Assembly: GCF_001015195.1 (NCBI RefSeq)
Contig: NZ_LDES01000085.1
Span: forward strand, 21,310-85,309
Length of the DNA stretch: 64,000 nt
Source: Sphingomonas sp. Y57
Lineage (GTDB): Bacteria > Pseudomonadota > Alphaproteobacteria > Sphingomonadales > Sphingomonadaceae
Direction of reading: 5' to 3'
Part shown: positions 43,778 through 53,202 of the stretch, piece by piece
Position numbering within the stretch: position 1 is the stretch's first letter
How the letters are laid out: every line of letters starts with the position of its first letter
Translations under genes and position numbers: made by a program
The notes under the pieces: generated by a model
The model's input: only the letters and a program-made list of their open reading frames with translations
Told to the model about the DNA's origin: nothing
Databases searched by the model: none

Positions 43778-45039
43778 CGCTCAGGCGGACGATCCCCCTC
43801 CCCCTGCTCGCCGGCCTGCTGGCGAGTGTCGCCATGCCCGCGCAGGCAACGACGCTTGAAGAAGCCATTGCGGCCGCCGTGAACCACGCGCCGGAAATCG
43901 AGGCGGCGGGGGCCGATGCCGATGCGGCCGACGCCCGGATCAGGGAAGCGCGCGGCCAGGGTCTGCCAACCGCGACGCTGAGCGGGACGATCGGCTATGG
44001 ACGACTCGATCCGCAGGGTTTCTTCGGGCTTCCGGCGGCCAACGTCACGCCGCGCGCGGCGCAGCTCACTATCGAACAGCCCCTCTTTATGGGCGGCAGG
44101 GTCAGCGCCGGGATCGCACAGGCGAAAGCGGGCAGCGAAGCAGCCCGCGCCGGTGAAACGATGACCCGCAGCCAGATCGTCGTCGCGACGGTCCAAGCCT
44201 ATGGCGACGTGCTGACCACGCACCGAATGATAGCGCTCTATGAACAGATGGTCGGCCAGATGGAGGAGATCCAGCGCCAGGCCCGGCTCCGCTTCAAGGC
44301 AGGCGAAAGCCCCAGCACCGATGTTGCGCAGGCGGCGGCGCGCCTTGCCGAAGCACAGGCAGCCCTTGAAGGCGCGCGCGGCTTTGCCATCTCGGCCGAT
44401 GCGCGATTCACCAACCTCACTGGCCTTGCCCCGCAGGATCTCCAGCCCATTCCGGCAAGTCCGGTCCTGCCTGCCTCGCTCGATGAAGCGCTCGACAGCG
44501 CCCGCGGGAACAATCCCGCTCTCGCTCAGGCCGAGGCGGCACTAGATGCCGCCCAGGCCAGCGCGCGGGGTGCGCGAGCCGAACGCCTGCCCACGATCGG
44601 CGCCTTCGCCGAAGGTTCGACGGTGCGTGACCAGTTCTTTCCCGATTATCGCTCCGATGCCGCCACGGTCGGCGTGCGGGCGCGCTGGCAGATATTCGCG
44701 GGCGGGCGAGTCTCAGCCAAGATTACCGAATCCGATAGTGCGGTCAGGGCCGCCGATGCGCGTATGCGCGCCGCACGCGCCGCCGTCGATGAACAGACGA
44801 TCAGCGCCTTTTCCGGGGTGCGCTCGGCCGCCCTGGTCGAAGCGGCTGCTTCCCAGCAAGCCCTTGCCGCCGGACAGGCGCGCGACAGCGTGCGCCACGA
44901 GGTTCGCGTGGGGATGAAGCCCCAGCTCGATCTGCTCGATGCCGAACGCGAGGCAACCGCCGCAGCGGTCAGCGAAGCTCGCGCGCGAAGCGATCGCATC
45001 GTCGCGGCTTACCGACTGCTTGCCCTTCTCGGACGCTGA
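43774..45039 (+). CDS. TolC-family outer-membrane efflux protein
   Basis: This 421-residue protein has a signal peptide (cleavage near A-Q-A, about 24) and two TolC repeats rich in Ala/Arg/Glu coiled coils (about 50-190 and 240-410), including the G-L-P-T-A-T-L-S-G-T strand pattern. It has no lipobox. It is the only outer-membrane factor in this locus and would complete the RND system encoded on the other strand. It is translationally coupled to DUF2892 by an ATGA overlap. Confidence 0.88.
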   Translation: MTLRRTIPLPLLAGLLASVAMPAQATTLEEAIAAAVNHAPEIEAAGADADAADARIREARGQGLPTATLSGTIGYGRLDPQGFFGLPAANVTPRAAQLTIEQPLFMGGRVSAGIAQAKAGSEAARAGETMTRSQIVVATVQAYGDVLTTHRMIALYEQMVGQMEEIQRQARLRFKAGESPSTDVAQAAARLAEAQAALEGARGFAISADARFTNLTGLAPQDLQPIPASPVLPASLDEALDSARGNNPALAQAEAALDAAQASARGARAERLPTIGAFAEGSTVRDQFFPDYRSDAATVGVRARWQIFAGGRVSAKITESDSAVRAADARMRAARAAVDEQTISAFSGVRSAALVEAAASQQALAAGQARDSVRHEVRVGMKPQLDLLDAEREATAAAVSEARARSDRIVAAYRLLALLGR

Positions 45040-45056
45040 ACTTTACAGGAGACGAT

Positions 45057-45410
45057 ATGCACAAGGACTGGCCGAAAATGGCGACCGAGCTGAATGGCGC
45101 CATCAAGGAAGTGCGGCTCGGCACGCCCGAAGTGATGCAGGCCTTTTCCGCCATGGCGACTGCGGCCACCAAGGCCGGGGCGCTCGATGCCAAGACCAAG
45201 GAACTGATCGCTCTTGCCATCTCGGTCGCCATCCGCTGCGACGGCTGCGTTGCCTTCCATTCGAAGGCCGCCGTCAAGCACGGCGCCACGCGCGATGAAG
45301 TGATGGAGACGATGGGCATGGCGCTCTACATGGGCGCTGGCCCCAGCCTCATGTATGCCGCGCAGGCGGTCGAGGCCTTCGATCAGTTCTCCGATCAAGC
45401 GAAACAATAA
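45057..45410 (+). CDS. AhpD-like carboxymuconolactone decarboxylase family protein
   Basis: This 117-residue all-helical protein has C61-D-G-C64 and H68 (CDGCVAFH), the redox-active pair and histidine of AhpD. Such proteins reduce peroxiredoxins or act as alkyl hydroperoxidases. It is the last gene of the SQR arm, 17 bases after the TolC-like gene, behind an AGGAG site. It may handle thiol peroxides or persulfides. A strong hairpin follows. Confidence 0.9.
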   Translation: MHKDWPKMATELNGAIKEVRLGTPEVMQAFSAMATAATKAGALDAKTKELIALAISVAIRCDGCVAFHSKAAVKHGATRDEVMETMGMALYMGAGPSLMYAAQAVEAFDQFSDQAKQ

Positions 45411-45459
45411 TACGCCGTGAAATCGAAACAGCCGAACACTTGACCGGCAGTGCGCCGAA

Positions 45460-45482
45460 CCGGTCGCGAATTTCGCGACCGG
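45460..45482. terminator. bidirectional hairpin between ahpD-like and pfkB-like genes
   Basis: CCGGTCGCGAA (45460-45470) and TTCGCGACCGG (45472-45482) are perfectly complementary with a single central base, so as RNA a few pairs must open to form a loop. It lies between two convergent genes (stops at 45410 and 45535) and can serve both. No T-run. Confidence 0.6.
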
Positions 45483-45534
45483 GAACCACGATCATGAACT
45501 GGTCGGTGGAGTACGCTCAAGTTCAACGCAAGGT

Positions 45535-46476
45535 TCAGGAGGCTGCACGGACCTGCGAATAGAGCCGCCGGATGTCTTCGGGTCGCGCAAGATCGTGCCC
45601 CGGATTCATCACGGCCGCCGCGCCTGCCGCGATGCCGAAGCGGAACGCTTCTTCGATCTCCCAGCCTGAGGAGATAGCAAAGACCATCGCCGAAAGGAAA
45701 CTGTCGCCCGCGCCGACCGCGCTTCTGACCTCGATGTCCACTGCGGGAAGCAGGAGTTGGCGCTCGGCCGAGGCAAGGAGAGCGCCCTCGTGCCCCATCG
45801 TCACCGCCACATATTGCGCATGACCGCCCCCGACGATCTGCATGGCCGCCCGTCCCACCGACTCCGTGTCGGGAAGATCCCGACCGGTGAACTGGCGCAA
45901 CTCGCCAATGCTGGGCTTGACGAGGAAGACGCCGCCTTGCTCAAGGCCTCCGCGCAGGCCAGCGCCTGAACTGTCGAGCACGACCGGTATACTGCGTTCC
46001 GTCATCATCGCGACGACCTGGCCATAGAAATCATCCGGAATGCCGGGTGAGAGCGAACCGCTCGCGACCAGATAGTCACATTGTGCCGTCTGGAGCTGAT
46101 TGAGGCACTGCCGCCATTCTGCAGGTTCGACCATCGGTCCGGACGGAACGAGGCGATATTCCTTCCCGCTTTCGCGCTCGAGCACTGCGGTGGCCACCCT
46201 GGTATGCCCCTTGATCGGGATACGGTTGCGCACCAGCTGGTGCAGGTCGAGCAGACCATCGAGCGCGTGGCCGGTTGCACCGCCCGAAAGATAGTAGCTC
46301 CGCGCGTTCCCGCCGAGCCGGACATAGACACGGGCCACGTTGATTCCCCCGCCACCCGGCGAATAGAATTCTGTCTTCGTCCGCATTTTACGGGTGTGGT
46401 AGACATGATCGACTTCATAGGCGACGTCGATCGTCGGGTTCAGGGTGAGGGTCGCGATGTTCATCATGGCCGCCAT
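45535..46476 (-). CDS. PfkB-family hexose kinase (phosphofructokinase-like)
   Basis: This kinase of about 313 residues starts with T-L-N-P-T-I-D-V, has G-G-G-G-I-N-V-A-R near 41-49 and the catalytic G-A-G-D-S-F near 255. These features are shared by 1-phosphofructokinase, tagatose-6-P kinase and E. coli Pfk-2; the substrate is not settled by sequence. The start could be ATG 46476, 46467 or 46464. Similar kinases occur with USPs in low-oxygen regulons (for example pfkB in the mycobacterial DosR regulon). The 237-base gap upstream holds no gene I can support. Confidence 0.85.
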   Translation of the reverse strand: MAAMMNIATLTLNPTIDVAYEVDHVYHTRKMRTKTEFYSPGGGGINVARVYVRLGGNARSYYLSGGATGHALDGLLDLHQLVRNRIPIKGHTRVATAVLERESGKEYRLVPSGPMVEPAEWRQCLNQLQTAQCDYLVASGSLSPGIPDDFYGQVVAMMTERSIPVVLDSSGAGLRGGLEQGGVFLVKPSIGELRQFTGRDLPDTESVGRAAMQIVGGGHAQYVAVTMGHEGALLASAERQLLLPAVDIEVRSAVGAGDSFLSAMVFAISSGWEIEEAFRFGIAAGAAAVMNPGHDLARPEDIRRLYSQVRAAS

Positions 46477-46713
46477 TGAGGGACCCGGATGGGCTCGGGT
46501 CTATCCGGGATTTCCCTAATCGTTACGCTATCGCGGGTCCACGAATGCGAAGGCTCCGATCGAAAGGGTGCGAAGTTCTACCGGGATCGAAAGACCCGCG
46601 TTAGCAACCTGACAGCAGCAGCCACCGCCTGCGACCCAAAATCACTGGATAATAGACGAAAGGCGGGAAAATCGCGGCGTTGTCAAACGATGCTCTCGCG
46701 CTTTCCCTATCGG

Positions 46714-47682
46714 TTAAATCCGATCATTGATCAAATAGCCAAGATATAGCAAGTAGGCACTCACAAACATTCCACCCTCGAACCGCGAAATTTGGCGTCC
46801 GCTGATGAATACGGGAATGCAGGCCAGCGCGACCCCCAACATGACCGGGATGTCGACCCGGATCAGTTGCGCGCTGACCTCGATCCCGTTCGACGGAAAC
46901 AGGCAGGCCGCGCCGAGAATCACCAGAATATTGTAAACGCTGCTGCCGATCAGATTGCCGATCGCGATGTCGCGCTCGCCACGAATCGTCGAAATGATCG
47001 TCGTAACGAGTTCAGGAGCGGAAGTACCGATCGCAACGATCGTCAGTCCGATGAAGGCGTCCGATACGTTCCACAACCGGGCAAGCGCGACCGCACCATC
47101 CACCAGCCAGTTGGCGCCCACGACGATCACGACGAGGCCGATGGCCAGCATCGCCATTGCGGAGAAACCGTGGCGGCGGGAAAAGCGCGGCGCCGCGAAT
47201 TCCCGCGCGAACTCCAGCTTCACCGTGATGCTTTCCCGCCGGGCGACGCGAATGACGGTCAGCGTGAAGGCCATTCCCATCGTGATCAAAAACAGCCCCT
47301 CAAGGCGCGAGAGCACACCGTCCCAGGCAAAGACGAGTAGCGCGGCCGACGCGATGACGATGACAGGCAGTTCCAGACGCAGCGTCTGCATCCGAATGGC
47401 AAGTGGTTGCAGCATCGCGCTGAGGCCGAGGATAAGGAGAATGTTGACTGTGTTGGTGCCGGCGATGTTGCCAACCGCGAGCGAGCCGTTTCCCTGGAGC
47501 GCCGCCTCGATCCCGACGGCGAGTTCGGGCGTGCTCGTTCCCAGCGCCACGATCGTAAGGCCGATGAGCAGCGGCGAAACGCCCAGCCGCGCGGCCAGCG
47601 CCGAGCCTCCCCTCACCAGCCACTCCGCACCAGCGATCAGGGCGGCGAGCACCATGAGGCTGGAAACGATCGCCAGCGTCAT
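46714..47682 (-). CDS. calcium/sodium antiporter (CaCA family, YrbG-like)
   Basis: This 322-residue protein has ten helices and the two alpha-repeats of the CaCA superfamily: G-T-S-T-P-E-L-A (about 48-55) with G-N-I-A-G-T-N, and G-T-S-A-P-E-L-V with G-N-L-I-G-S-S-V-Y-N. The acidic residues in these repeats bind the exchanged cations. It exports Ca2+ in exchange for Na+ or H+. It overlaps the downstream end of the USP gene by four bases, so it belongs to the P-ATPase-USP-exchanger operon. Confidence 0.92.
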   Translation of the reverse strand: MTLAIVSSLMVLAALIAGAEWLVRGGSALAARLGVSPLLIGLTIVALGTSTPELAVGIEAALQGNGSLAVGNIAGTNTVNILLILGLSAMLQPLAIRMQTLRLELPVIVIASAALLVFAWDGVLSRLEGLFLITMGMAFTLTVIRVARRESITVKLEFAREFAAPRFSRRHGFSAMAMLAIGLVVIVVGANWLVDGAVALARLWNVSDAFIGLTIVAIGTSAPELVTTIISTIRGERDIAIGNLIGSSVYNILVILGAACLFPSNGIEVSAQLIRVDIPVMLGVALACIPVFISGRQISRFEGGMFVSAYLLYLGYLINDRI

Positions 47683-48590
47683 CCGGCCGGGTTCACCTTG
47701 CGCCTGGCGGGATCGGGTACGAGGAGGACATCGCCCGGGACCGCATCAAGGATCTTGCGCGCCGTACTGCCGATCATAGCCTCATAGACGAGGCCACCGC
47801 CATGGGTTCCAACGACCGTCAGGTGACGTGCGGCATTTTCCGCACGGTCGCGAAGCAGCGCTTCGGGAACCCCGTGCTCGATCATGCGCGTGACGTTCCG
47901 GGCCGCCACATCAGACAGTCCCGCTTCGGCAAGGAACTTGTCGGCCGCGGCCTCGCCATAACCCTCGAATTGCCGTTCGATTTCCGATCGGCCGAGATAG
48001 CCCGCGAAGGGCACATCGTAGGCGTGGAAAAGGGAGATAGCCGCATCGGGAAAAAAGCGGACGGCGGTCTCCAGAGCGATCCGGGCGGGCGCGGAGAAAT
48101 CTGTCGCGACCACCATGGCGCGGTAAGGCTCGAAAGCGCGGTCGCGTACGATCAGGATCGGAACGGGCGCCTTGCGGATCAGCCGGTCCACGGTATCGCC
48201 GAGCAGCATCCGGGCGAGCGGCCCATCGCGAGCCACGCCGGTGACGATCAGGCCCGCCTCGCCCTTTCCGGCGATATCGAGGACGACCGGTGCCGGCGAG
48301 CCGGTTTCGACGTGGACCGAAATGTCGATTGGCGGCGCCTCGCGAACAAGGTCGTGGTAGATGCGATGGCGCGCCGCCCGCACCGGGTCTTCGAGAGGCC
48401 GACGCCAGGACGGCAGATCGCCGAGTCGGACGGACAGCATCCCGTCTTCCGGCGGGTTCAGCGCGTGGATGACCATAAGCTCCGCCCGCCATGCCTGGGC
48501 TACCAGCAGGGCGCGATCGAAGGCACGGTCGCAACGATGGCTGAGGTCGGTCGCGAGCGCGATGCATTTAGGGAAACCGTCACGCGTCAT
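47679..48590 (-). CDS. tandem-domain universal stress protein
   Basis: This 303-residue protein has two UspA domains, the second with the ATP-binding G-T-H-G-G-G-L-V-Y-E-A-M-I-G-S-T loop. It closely parallels the USP at 1268 (K/R-I-A-L-A-T-D-L-S and M-V-V-A-T-D-F-S starts). The gene overlaps the P-type ATPase gene upstream and the exchanger gene downstream by four bases each, so all three are translated together. It may adjust ion transport under energy stress; this is inferred from the coupling. Confidence 0.9.
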   Translation of the reverse strand: MTRDGFPKCIALATDLSHRCDRAFDRALLVAQAWRAELMVIHALNPPEDGMLSVRLGDLPSWRRPLEDPVRAARHRIYHDLVREAPPIDISVHVETGSPAPVVLDIAGKGEAGLIVTGVARDGPLARMLLGDTVDRLIRKAPVPILIVRDRAFEPYRAMVVATDFSAPARIALETAVRFFPDAAISLFHAYDVPFAGYLGRSEIERQFEGYGEAAADKFLAEAGLSDVAARNVTRMIEHGVPEALLRDRAENAARHLTVVGTHGGGLVYEAMIGSTARKILDAVPGDVLLVPDPARRKVNPAG

Positions 48591-51292
48591 GGCATGTCCT
48601 CCTGATTATTAAGTTCGCTAAACCAGCCCAGTCGCCGCATCACATGCTTCTCCAACTCCAGCAGCAGCATGAGAAGCATGCCGCACGCCACCAGCAACGC
48701 CCAGTCCGCGAAGCCGAGCGGCCGCGAATGGAAGATTGCGTTCATGAACGGCGCATAGGTGAAGAACGCCTGGCCGATGACGAGAACGCCGATCGCGATC
48801 AACACGGCGGGGGTACCGATCGCGCCGCGCCATGTCAGGGACGTCATGTGGAGATAGCGGACGTTGAAGAGGTAGAAGATCTCCGCGATGATGAACATGT
48901 TGACGACCATGGTGCGCGCCATCTCCAGGCTCCGGCCTTGCGCCAGAACATGGAAAAAGATTCCGAGAGTGACGGCCGCGAACAGCACAGAGACGAGAAG
49001 GACACGCCAAAGCAGGAACGGCGAAAGCAACGGCGCGCCGCGCTCCCGTGGCCGGCGCAACATCGCACCGGGTTCCGTGGGCTCGAACGCCAGCACGAGG
49101 CCGAGCGTGGCGGCGAGGACGAGGTTCACCCAGAGGATCTGCGTCGCCGTCATCGGCAGCGCGAAGCCCAGCAGGATCGCCAATACGACCGCCAGTGTTT
49201 CACCGCCGTTCGTAGGGATTTCCCAGGAAATGACCTTGCGAATGTTGTCGTAGACCGTTCGGCCTTCGCGAACGGCGCTGACGATCGAGGCAAAATTATC
49301 GTCGAGCAGCACCATGGAAGCCGCTTCTTTCGACGCTTCGGTGCCCTTGATGCCCATGGCGACCCCGACATCGGCCTGCTTGAGGGACGGCGCGTCGTTC
49401 ACGCCGTCCCCCGTCATCGCGACGATCTTTCCCTGAGCCTGCAGCGCACGGACGATCCGCAATTTATGTTCCGGGCTGGTCCGGGCGAAGACCGAGACAT
49501 CCACGACCGCTTGCTCCAGTTCGGTGTCCGGAAGCTTTTCCAGTTCCAGCCCGGTCAGCACGCGCGGGTCGTCGGCAAGGTCGAGTTGCCGGGCGATCGC
49601 CAGCGCCGTCGCCGCATGATCGCCAGTGATCATCTTGACGCCGATTCCGGCGGACCGGCATTCGGCGATGGCGTCCTTGACCTCCGCGCGAGGCGGATCG
49701 ATGAAGCCGACAAGGCCCAGGAGGCACACGCCGGTCGAGAGATCTTCGAACAAGATCCGTTCGCTGCCGGCAGGCATTTCCTTCGCGCCGAAGGCGAGAA
49801 CGCGCTCGCCCTCGCTTCCGGCGGTAGCGATGGAACTCTCCCAATAGGAACAATTGTCGGGCGCGGTCATCGCCAAGAGCGCTTCGGGCGCGCCCTTCAC
49901 GAACAGCAAGCGCGTGCCGTTGGAACCCCGGTAGAGCGTCGCCATGAAGCGATGCGCGGCGTCGAAGGGAATCTCGTCGAGCCGCTCCCATTCCGCCCGC
50001 TCCTGCTCCGGATCGATGGCCGCCTTCATTGCCAGGGCGAAGAGGGCCCCCTCCATCGGATCGCCCTCGACACGCCATTCCGCACCGACCTTGCGCAGCG
50101 CGGCATCGTTGCACAGCAGCCCGCAGCGGATCAGTGGCATCGCATCGGCCATAGCCTCTGCCTGGTCCCCGGACCCGACGATCCGGATTTGACCATCGGG
50201 AACATAGCCGGATCCGCTCGCGATCATCGTATGCCGCTCGGTGATGACGCGGCGGGCCGTCATTTCGTTGCGTGTGAGCGTGCCGGTCTTGTCGGTGCAT
50301 ATCACCGAGGTCGCGCCGAGCGTTTCGACGGCCGGGAGCTTTCGGATGACGGCGTTGCGCCCCGCCATCCGCCGCACGCCGATCGCGAGAGTAATCGTGA
50401 TGACCGCCGGCAGCCCTTCCGGCACGATCCCCACGGCGAGCGCGACCACGGCGATCAGCGCGTCGATCCAATCGTAATTCCGCGCCAGAACGGCAAAGGC
50501 GAACAGCGCAAGCCCCCCCGCGAGTACGAACCAGGTGAAGCGCCGGGCAAAACGGTCGATCTGCTTCAGCAGCGGGGTTGCCAGTTGTTCGACCGACTGG
50601 ATAAGCGAACTGATCCGTCCGATCTGCGTGCGAGATCCGGTGGCAACAGCGAGCCCGCTTGCGTGCCCAGCCGCAACCATCGTGCCCGAAAAGGCCATAT
50701 TACGCCGATCCGCCAAATCGGTCTGCTCGGGCAGCACCGCTTCCTGCTTTTCGGCGGCCACCGATTCGCCCGTCAGCAGCGCCTCGTCGATAAGCATTCG
50801 CCGCGCATGGAGAAGCCTGAGATCGGCGGGAACGCGATCACCGGCCTCGATCATCACGAGATCGCCGGGCACGATCTCGCGGACGGGAATCGTTTGCCTC
50901 ACGCCGTCACGCACCACGCTGGCCTTGGGCGCGATCATCTGCTGGATGGCCTCAAGCGCCTGTTCAGCCTTTCCTTCCTGGATATGCCCGATCACCGCAT
51001 TCACGATCACGACGGCGACGATGACCACCGCGTCGATCATGTGATCGAGCAGCGCTGCGGCCAATGCCCCGGCAAGAAGCACATAGATCAACGTGTTATG
51101 GAATTGCGCGAGGAACCTAAGGAACACATTGCGACGCGCCGACCGGGGTAGCGCGTTCGGCCCAAAGCGGGCCGATTGCCGATCCACCTCCGGAGAAGAG
51201 AGACCCGCACAACCGACGTCGAGTGCCGTGGCAACTTCGCTGGTTGACAGCATATGCCAGCGCACTTCGGAGGTTTCCATGGGTCCTGACAT
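48587..51292 (-). CDS. P-type cation-transporting ATPase (P2-like)
   Basis: This 901-residue pump has an N-terminal cation-ATPase domain, T-G-E-S (actuator, about 174-177), P-E-G-L-P-A in helix 4, the phosphorylated Asp in D-K-T-G-T-L-T (about 334), M-I-T-G-D-H and G-D-G-V-N-D-A-P. Helix 5 has N-G-G-E. Helix 6, however, reads N-L-V-L-A-A-T-L where Ca2+ pumps have N-L-V-T-D, so the key Asp is missing and the ion cannot be called Ca2+ with confidence. ATG 51292 is chosen; ATG 51280 is possible. It heads the operon with the USP and the antiporter. Confidence 0.9.
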   Translation of the reverse strand: MSGPMETSEVRWHMLSTSEVATALDVGCAGLSSPEVDRQSARFGPNALPRSARRNVFLRFLAQFHNTLIYVLLAGALAAALLDHMIDAVVIVAVVIVNAVIGHIQEGKAEQALEAIQQMIAPKASVVRDGVRQTIPVREIVPGDLVMIEAGDRVPADLRLLHARRMLIDEALLTGESVAAEKQEAVLPEQTDLADRRNMAFSGTMVAAGHASGLAVATGSRTQIGRISSLIQSVEQLATPLLKQIDRFARRFTWFVLAGGLALFAFAVLARNYDWIDALIAVVALAVGIVPEGLPAVITITLAIGVRRMAGRNAVIRKLPAVETLGATSVICTDKTGTLTRNEMTARRVITERHTMIASGSGYVPDGQIRIVGSGDQAEAMADAMPLIRCGLLCNDAALRKVGAEWRVEGDPMEGALFALAMKAAIDPEQERAEWERLDEIPFDAAHRFMATLYRGSNGTRLLFVKGAPEALLAMTAPDNCSYWESSIATAGSEGERVLAFGAKEMPAGSERILFEDLSTGVCLLGLVGFIDPPRAEVKDAIAECRSAGIGVKMITGDHAATALAIARQLDLADDPRVLTGLELEKLPDTELEQAVVDVSVFARTSPEHKLRIVRALQAQGKIVAMTGDGVNDAPSLKQADVGVAMGIKGTEASKEAASMVLLDDNFASIVSAVREGRTVYDNIRKVISWEIPTNGGETLAVVLAILLGFALPMTATQILWVNLVLAATLGLVLAFEPTEPGAMLRRPRERGAPLLSPFLLWRVLLVSVLFAAVTLGIFFHVLAQGRSLEMARTMVVNMFIIAEIFYLFNVRYLHMTSLTWRGAIGTPAVLIAIGVLVIGQAFFTYAPFMNAIFHSRPLGFADWALLVACGMLLMLLLELEKHVMRRLGWFSELNNQEDMP

Positions 51293-51412
51293 CAAATCTC
51301 TTTCGTACTACATTAAACCATCTCGTGTTGAGCATGCGGAGCGAAGACCGTGCGGACCGGTTTCATTCCCGGCCCGCGGTTCCGCGCTTGCGTACCGCCG
51401 ATTGAATGGGCT

Positions 51413-52234
51413 TCAATGCGCAAACAGCAGCGGCAGCGGCGCGCCAGTGAGCAGGTCGCGCGTGACGCCGCCCAGGATCATCTCGCGCAGGCGAGAGTGG
51501 CCATAAGCGCCAAGCGCGAGCATCCCGGCGCCACGCCGGTGAGCCGCTTCGACCAGCGCCTCCGCATCCGACACGTCACCGCCCTGGATGGGAACTACGG
51601 TCGACGTAAAGCCATGCCGGGCGAGATGGTGGGCGACATCGGCTCCCGGTTCGGAACCGTGGCCCTGGGCCGTCGGCTTCGCATCGAGGATGAGTATATC
51701 GATCCTTGCCCCAGGCGCCGCGAACATGGTCGCGTCGCGCAGCGCGTGCGTCGCCTCGCGGGTCGCATTCCAGCCGATCGCCAAGTGATCGATGGCGGCC
51801 GGTTTATAGCCGGTGGGCAGGATCAGAACGGGACGCCCAGATGCGAACAGGCAACGCTCAAGCGTATCACGTCGAATTGGCGGATGGTCGTAATTGTCCG
51901 AAGGACCGAACAGGACGAGGTCGGCATAACGGGCATAGACCGCGGTCTTGGCGAAGATCACCGCCGGCTGGTCCGAAATCGTCCTCACCTCTACGTTCGT
52001 GGAGCGGGCGAGCATCGCGATCCGCTGCTGCTTCGCCTCCACCGCTTCAGTATAATCGGGAAGAAGTACATAAGGCAGTGCAACCGTCAGGGCATAGTCG
52101 CTCGCGGGGAGAGCCGACAGCACGACGATGGCAAGGCTGGCGTCGTGGAACTCGGCAAAGGCAAGCGCATCGCGCAAAAACCGCTCGTCCTTGTCTCCGG
52201 TATCGACGACGGCGAGAATGTCCTTGATAGCCAT
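51413..52234 (-). CDS. tandem-domain universal stress protein
   Basis: This 273-residue protein has two UspA-like domains, the second ending with G-A-Y-G-H-S-R-L-R-E-M-I-L-G-G-V-T-R, the GxxG-x9-G loop without the final Ser/Thr. It is a paralogue of the USP at 55841 and distinct from those at 1268 and 47679. GGAGGG lies 6 bases before ATG 52234. It follows the PRPP synthetase gene by 50 bases. A TACGTA palindrome at 52299-52304, inside the end of that gene, lies about 65 bases upstream. Confidence 0.9.
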   Translation of the reverse strand: MAIKDILAVVDTGDKDERFLRDALAFAEFHDASLAIVVLSALPASDYALTVALPYVLLPDYTEAVEAKQQRIAMLARSTNVEVRTISDQPAVIFAKTAVYARYADLVLFGPSDNYDHPPIRRDTLERCLFASGRPVLILPTGYKPAAIDHLAIGWNATREATHALRDATMFAAPGARIDILILDAKPTAQGHGSEPGADVAHHLARHGFTSTVVPIQGGDVSDAEALVEAAHRRGAGMLALGAYGHSRLREMILGGVTRDLLTGAPLPLLFAH

Positions 52235-52284
52235 ATGTCCCTCCAGCTTTGAGCTATTCCTGCTACCCAGCGCCGTGATGGGAT

Positions 52285-53202
52285 TCATTCGGGTGTTATA
52301 CGTAGCCGACCGGCGCCCCCTTCCATCTGCCGGGCCAGCGCATCGCCAAGCAGTGCGCCAAGAGTGATCGCGTTACTGGCATGCGAGATACTTTCGGTCG
52401 TAACCATGCGGCAGCCGACTTCCCTGAGCAAAGCCTCGGCACCAGCCGCGAAGAGGCCGTGAACAGCCAGGCAGATCGGCGGAGGGAAGCCCTGGTCGAT
52501 GATCTCGCGCGCGGCGTTGGCAAGGGTGTGTCCCGACGAGATCACGTCATCGACGAGGATCGGCGTGCGGCCTTTCCATGCCCCCAGGTCCGAGGCCGCG
52601 ATAAGGACGTCCCGATCACCGCGCCGCGATTTCGCGAAGACCGCATGGGGCGCTCCGATAAGCCTGGCGATTGCGCCCGCCCACTGCTCGCTCTCGCTGT
52701 CGGGTCCTATGATGAGCGGTGCATCGACATTGGCCCGGACCCAGTCCGCCAGAAGCGGAGATGCCGCGAGCGAAGCCGTCTCCATCGAATAGATCTCCCC
52801 CAGATCCGCGTAGCGGTGGAGATGCGGATCGACGGTCACGAGCCCATCGAACTCGGATGAAAGGAGCTGGGCGAACTGGCGGGACGTCAGCGCTTCGCCA
52901 TCCTTGAACCGCCGATCCTGTCGCATATAGGCAAGATAAGGCGCCACGAGATGGACCGACCGCGCCCCGCTCTCGCGCAGCAGCCTTGCAGCAAAGAGCA
53001 GCCGCATGATCTGGTCGTCGGGCCGCGCGAGCGTGCATATGACGGCCACGGCTGATCCCGACACCCCGGAGCGGAGCCGGACATAGCTCTCCTGATCGGG
53101 AAACCGGCGAACCTCGAGCGTGCCTGTCGCCCACCCGGTATGTTCCGCGATGGATGCGGTCAGCCGTTCGTTCCCGGGCATGGAAAACAGCATCGCCGTC
53201 AT
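52285..53202 (-). CDS. ribose-phosphate pyrophosphokinase homologue
   Basis: This 305-residue protein has the Prs layout: F-P-D-Q-E-S-Y-V-R-L near 34-43, Y-L-A-Y-M-R-Q-D-R-R-F (ATP site), D-P-H-L-H-R (divalent metal), and the PRPP loop L-V-D-D-V-I-S-S-G-H-T. The canonical loop ends D-T-(A/G)-G-T, so this copy is diverged (Val, Ser and His in place). Prs makes PRPP from ribose-5-phosphate and ATP. It overlaps the phosphorylase gene by four bases; this pairing suggests use of sugar phosphate from nucleotide breakdown. It is probably an accessory, not the housekeeping, copy. Confidence 0.88.
   Translation of the reverse strand: MTAMLFSMPGNERLTASIAEHTGWATGTLEVRRFPDQESYVRLRSGVSGSAVAVICTLARPDDQIMRLLFAARLLRESGARSVHLVAPYLAYMRQDRRFKDGEALTSRQFAQLLSSEFDGLVTVDPHLHRYADLGEIYSMETASLAASPLLADWVRANVDAPLIIGPDSESEQWAGAIARLIGAPHAVFAKSRRGDRDVLIAASDLGAWKGRTPILVDDVISSGHTLANAAREIIDQGFPPPICLAVHGLFAAGAEALLREVGCRMVTTESISHASNAITLGALLGDALARQMEGGAGRLRITPE

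Noticed and set aside
48644..51151. Plus-strand open frame of 835 codons
   Set aside because: Antisense of the P-type ATPase, whose DKTGTLT and GDGVND motifs prove the coding strand.
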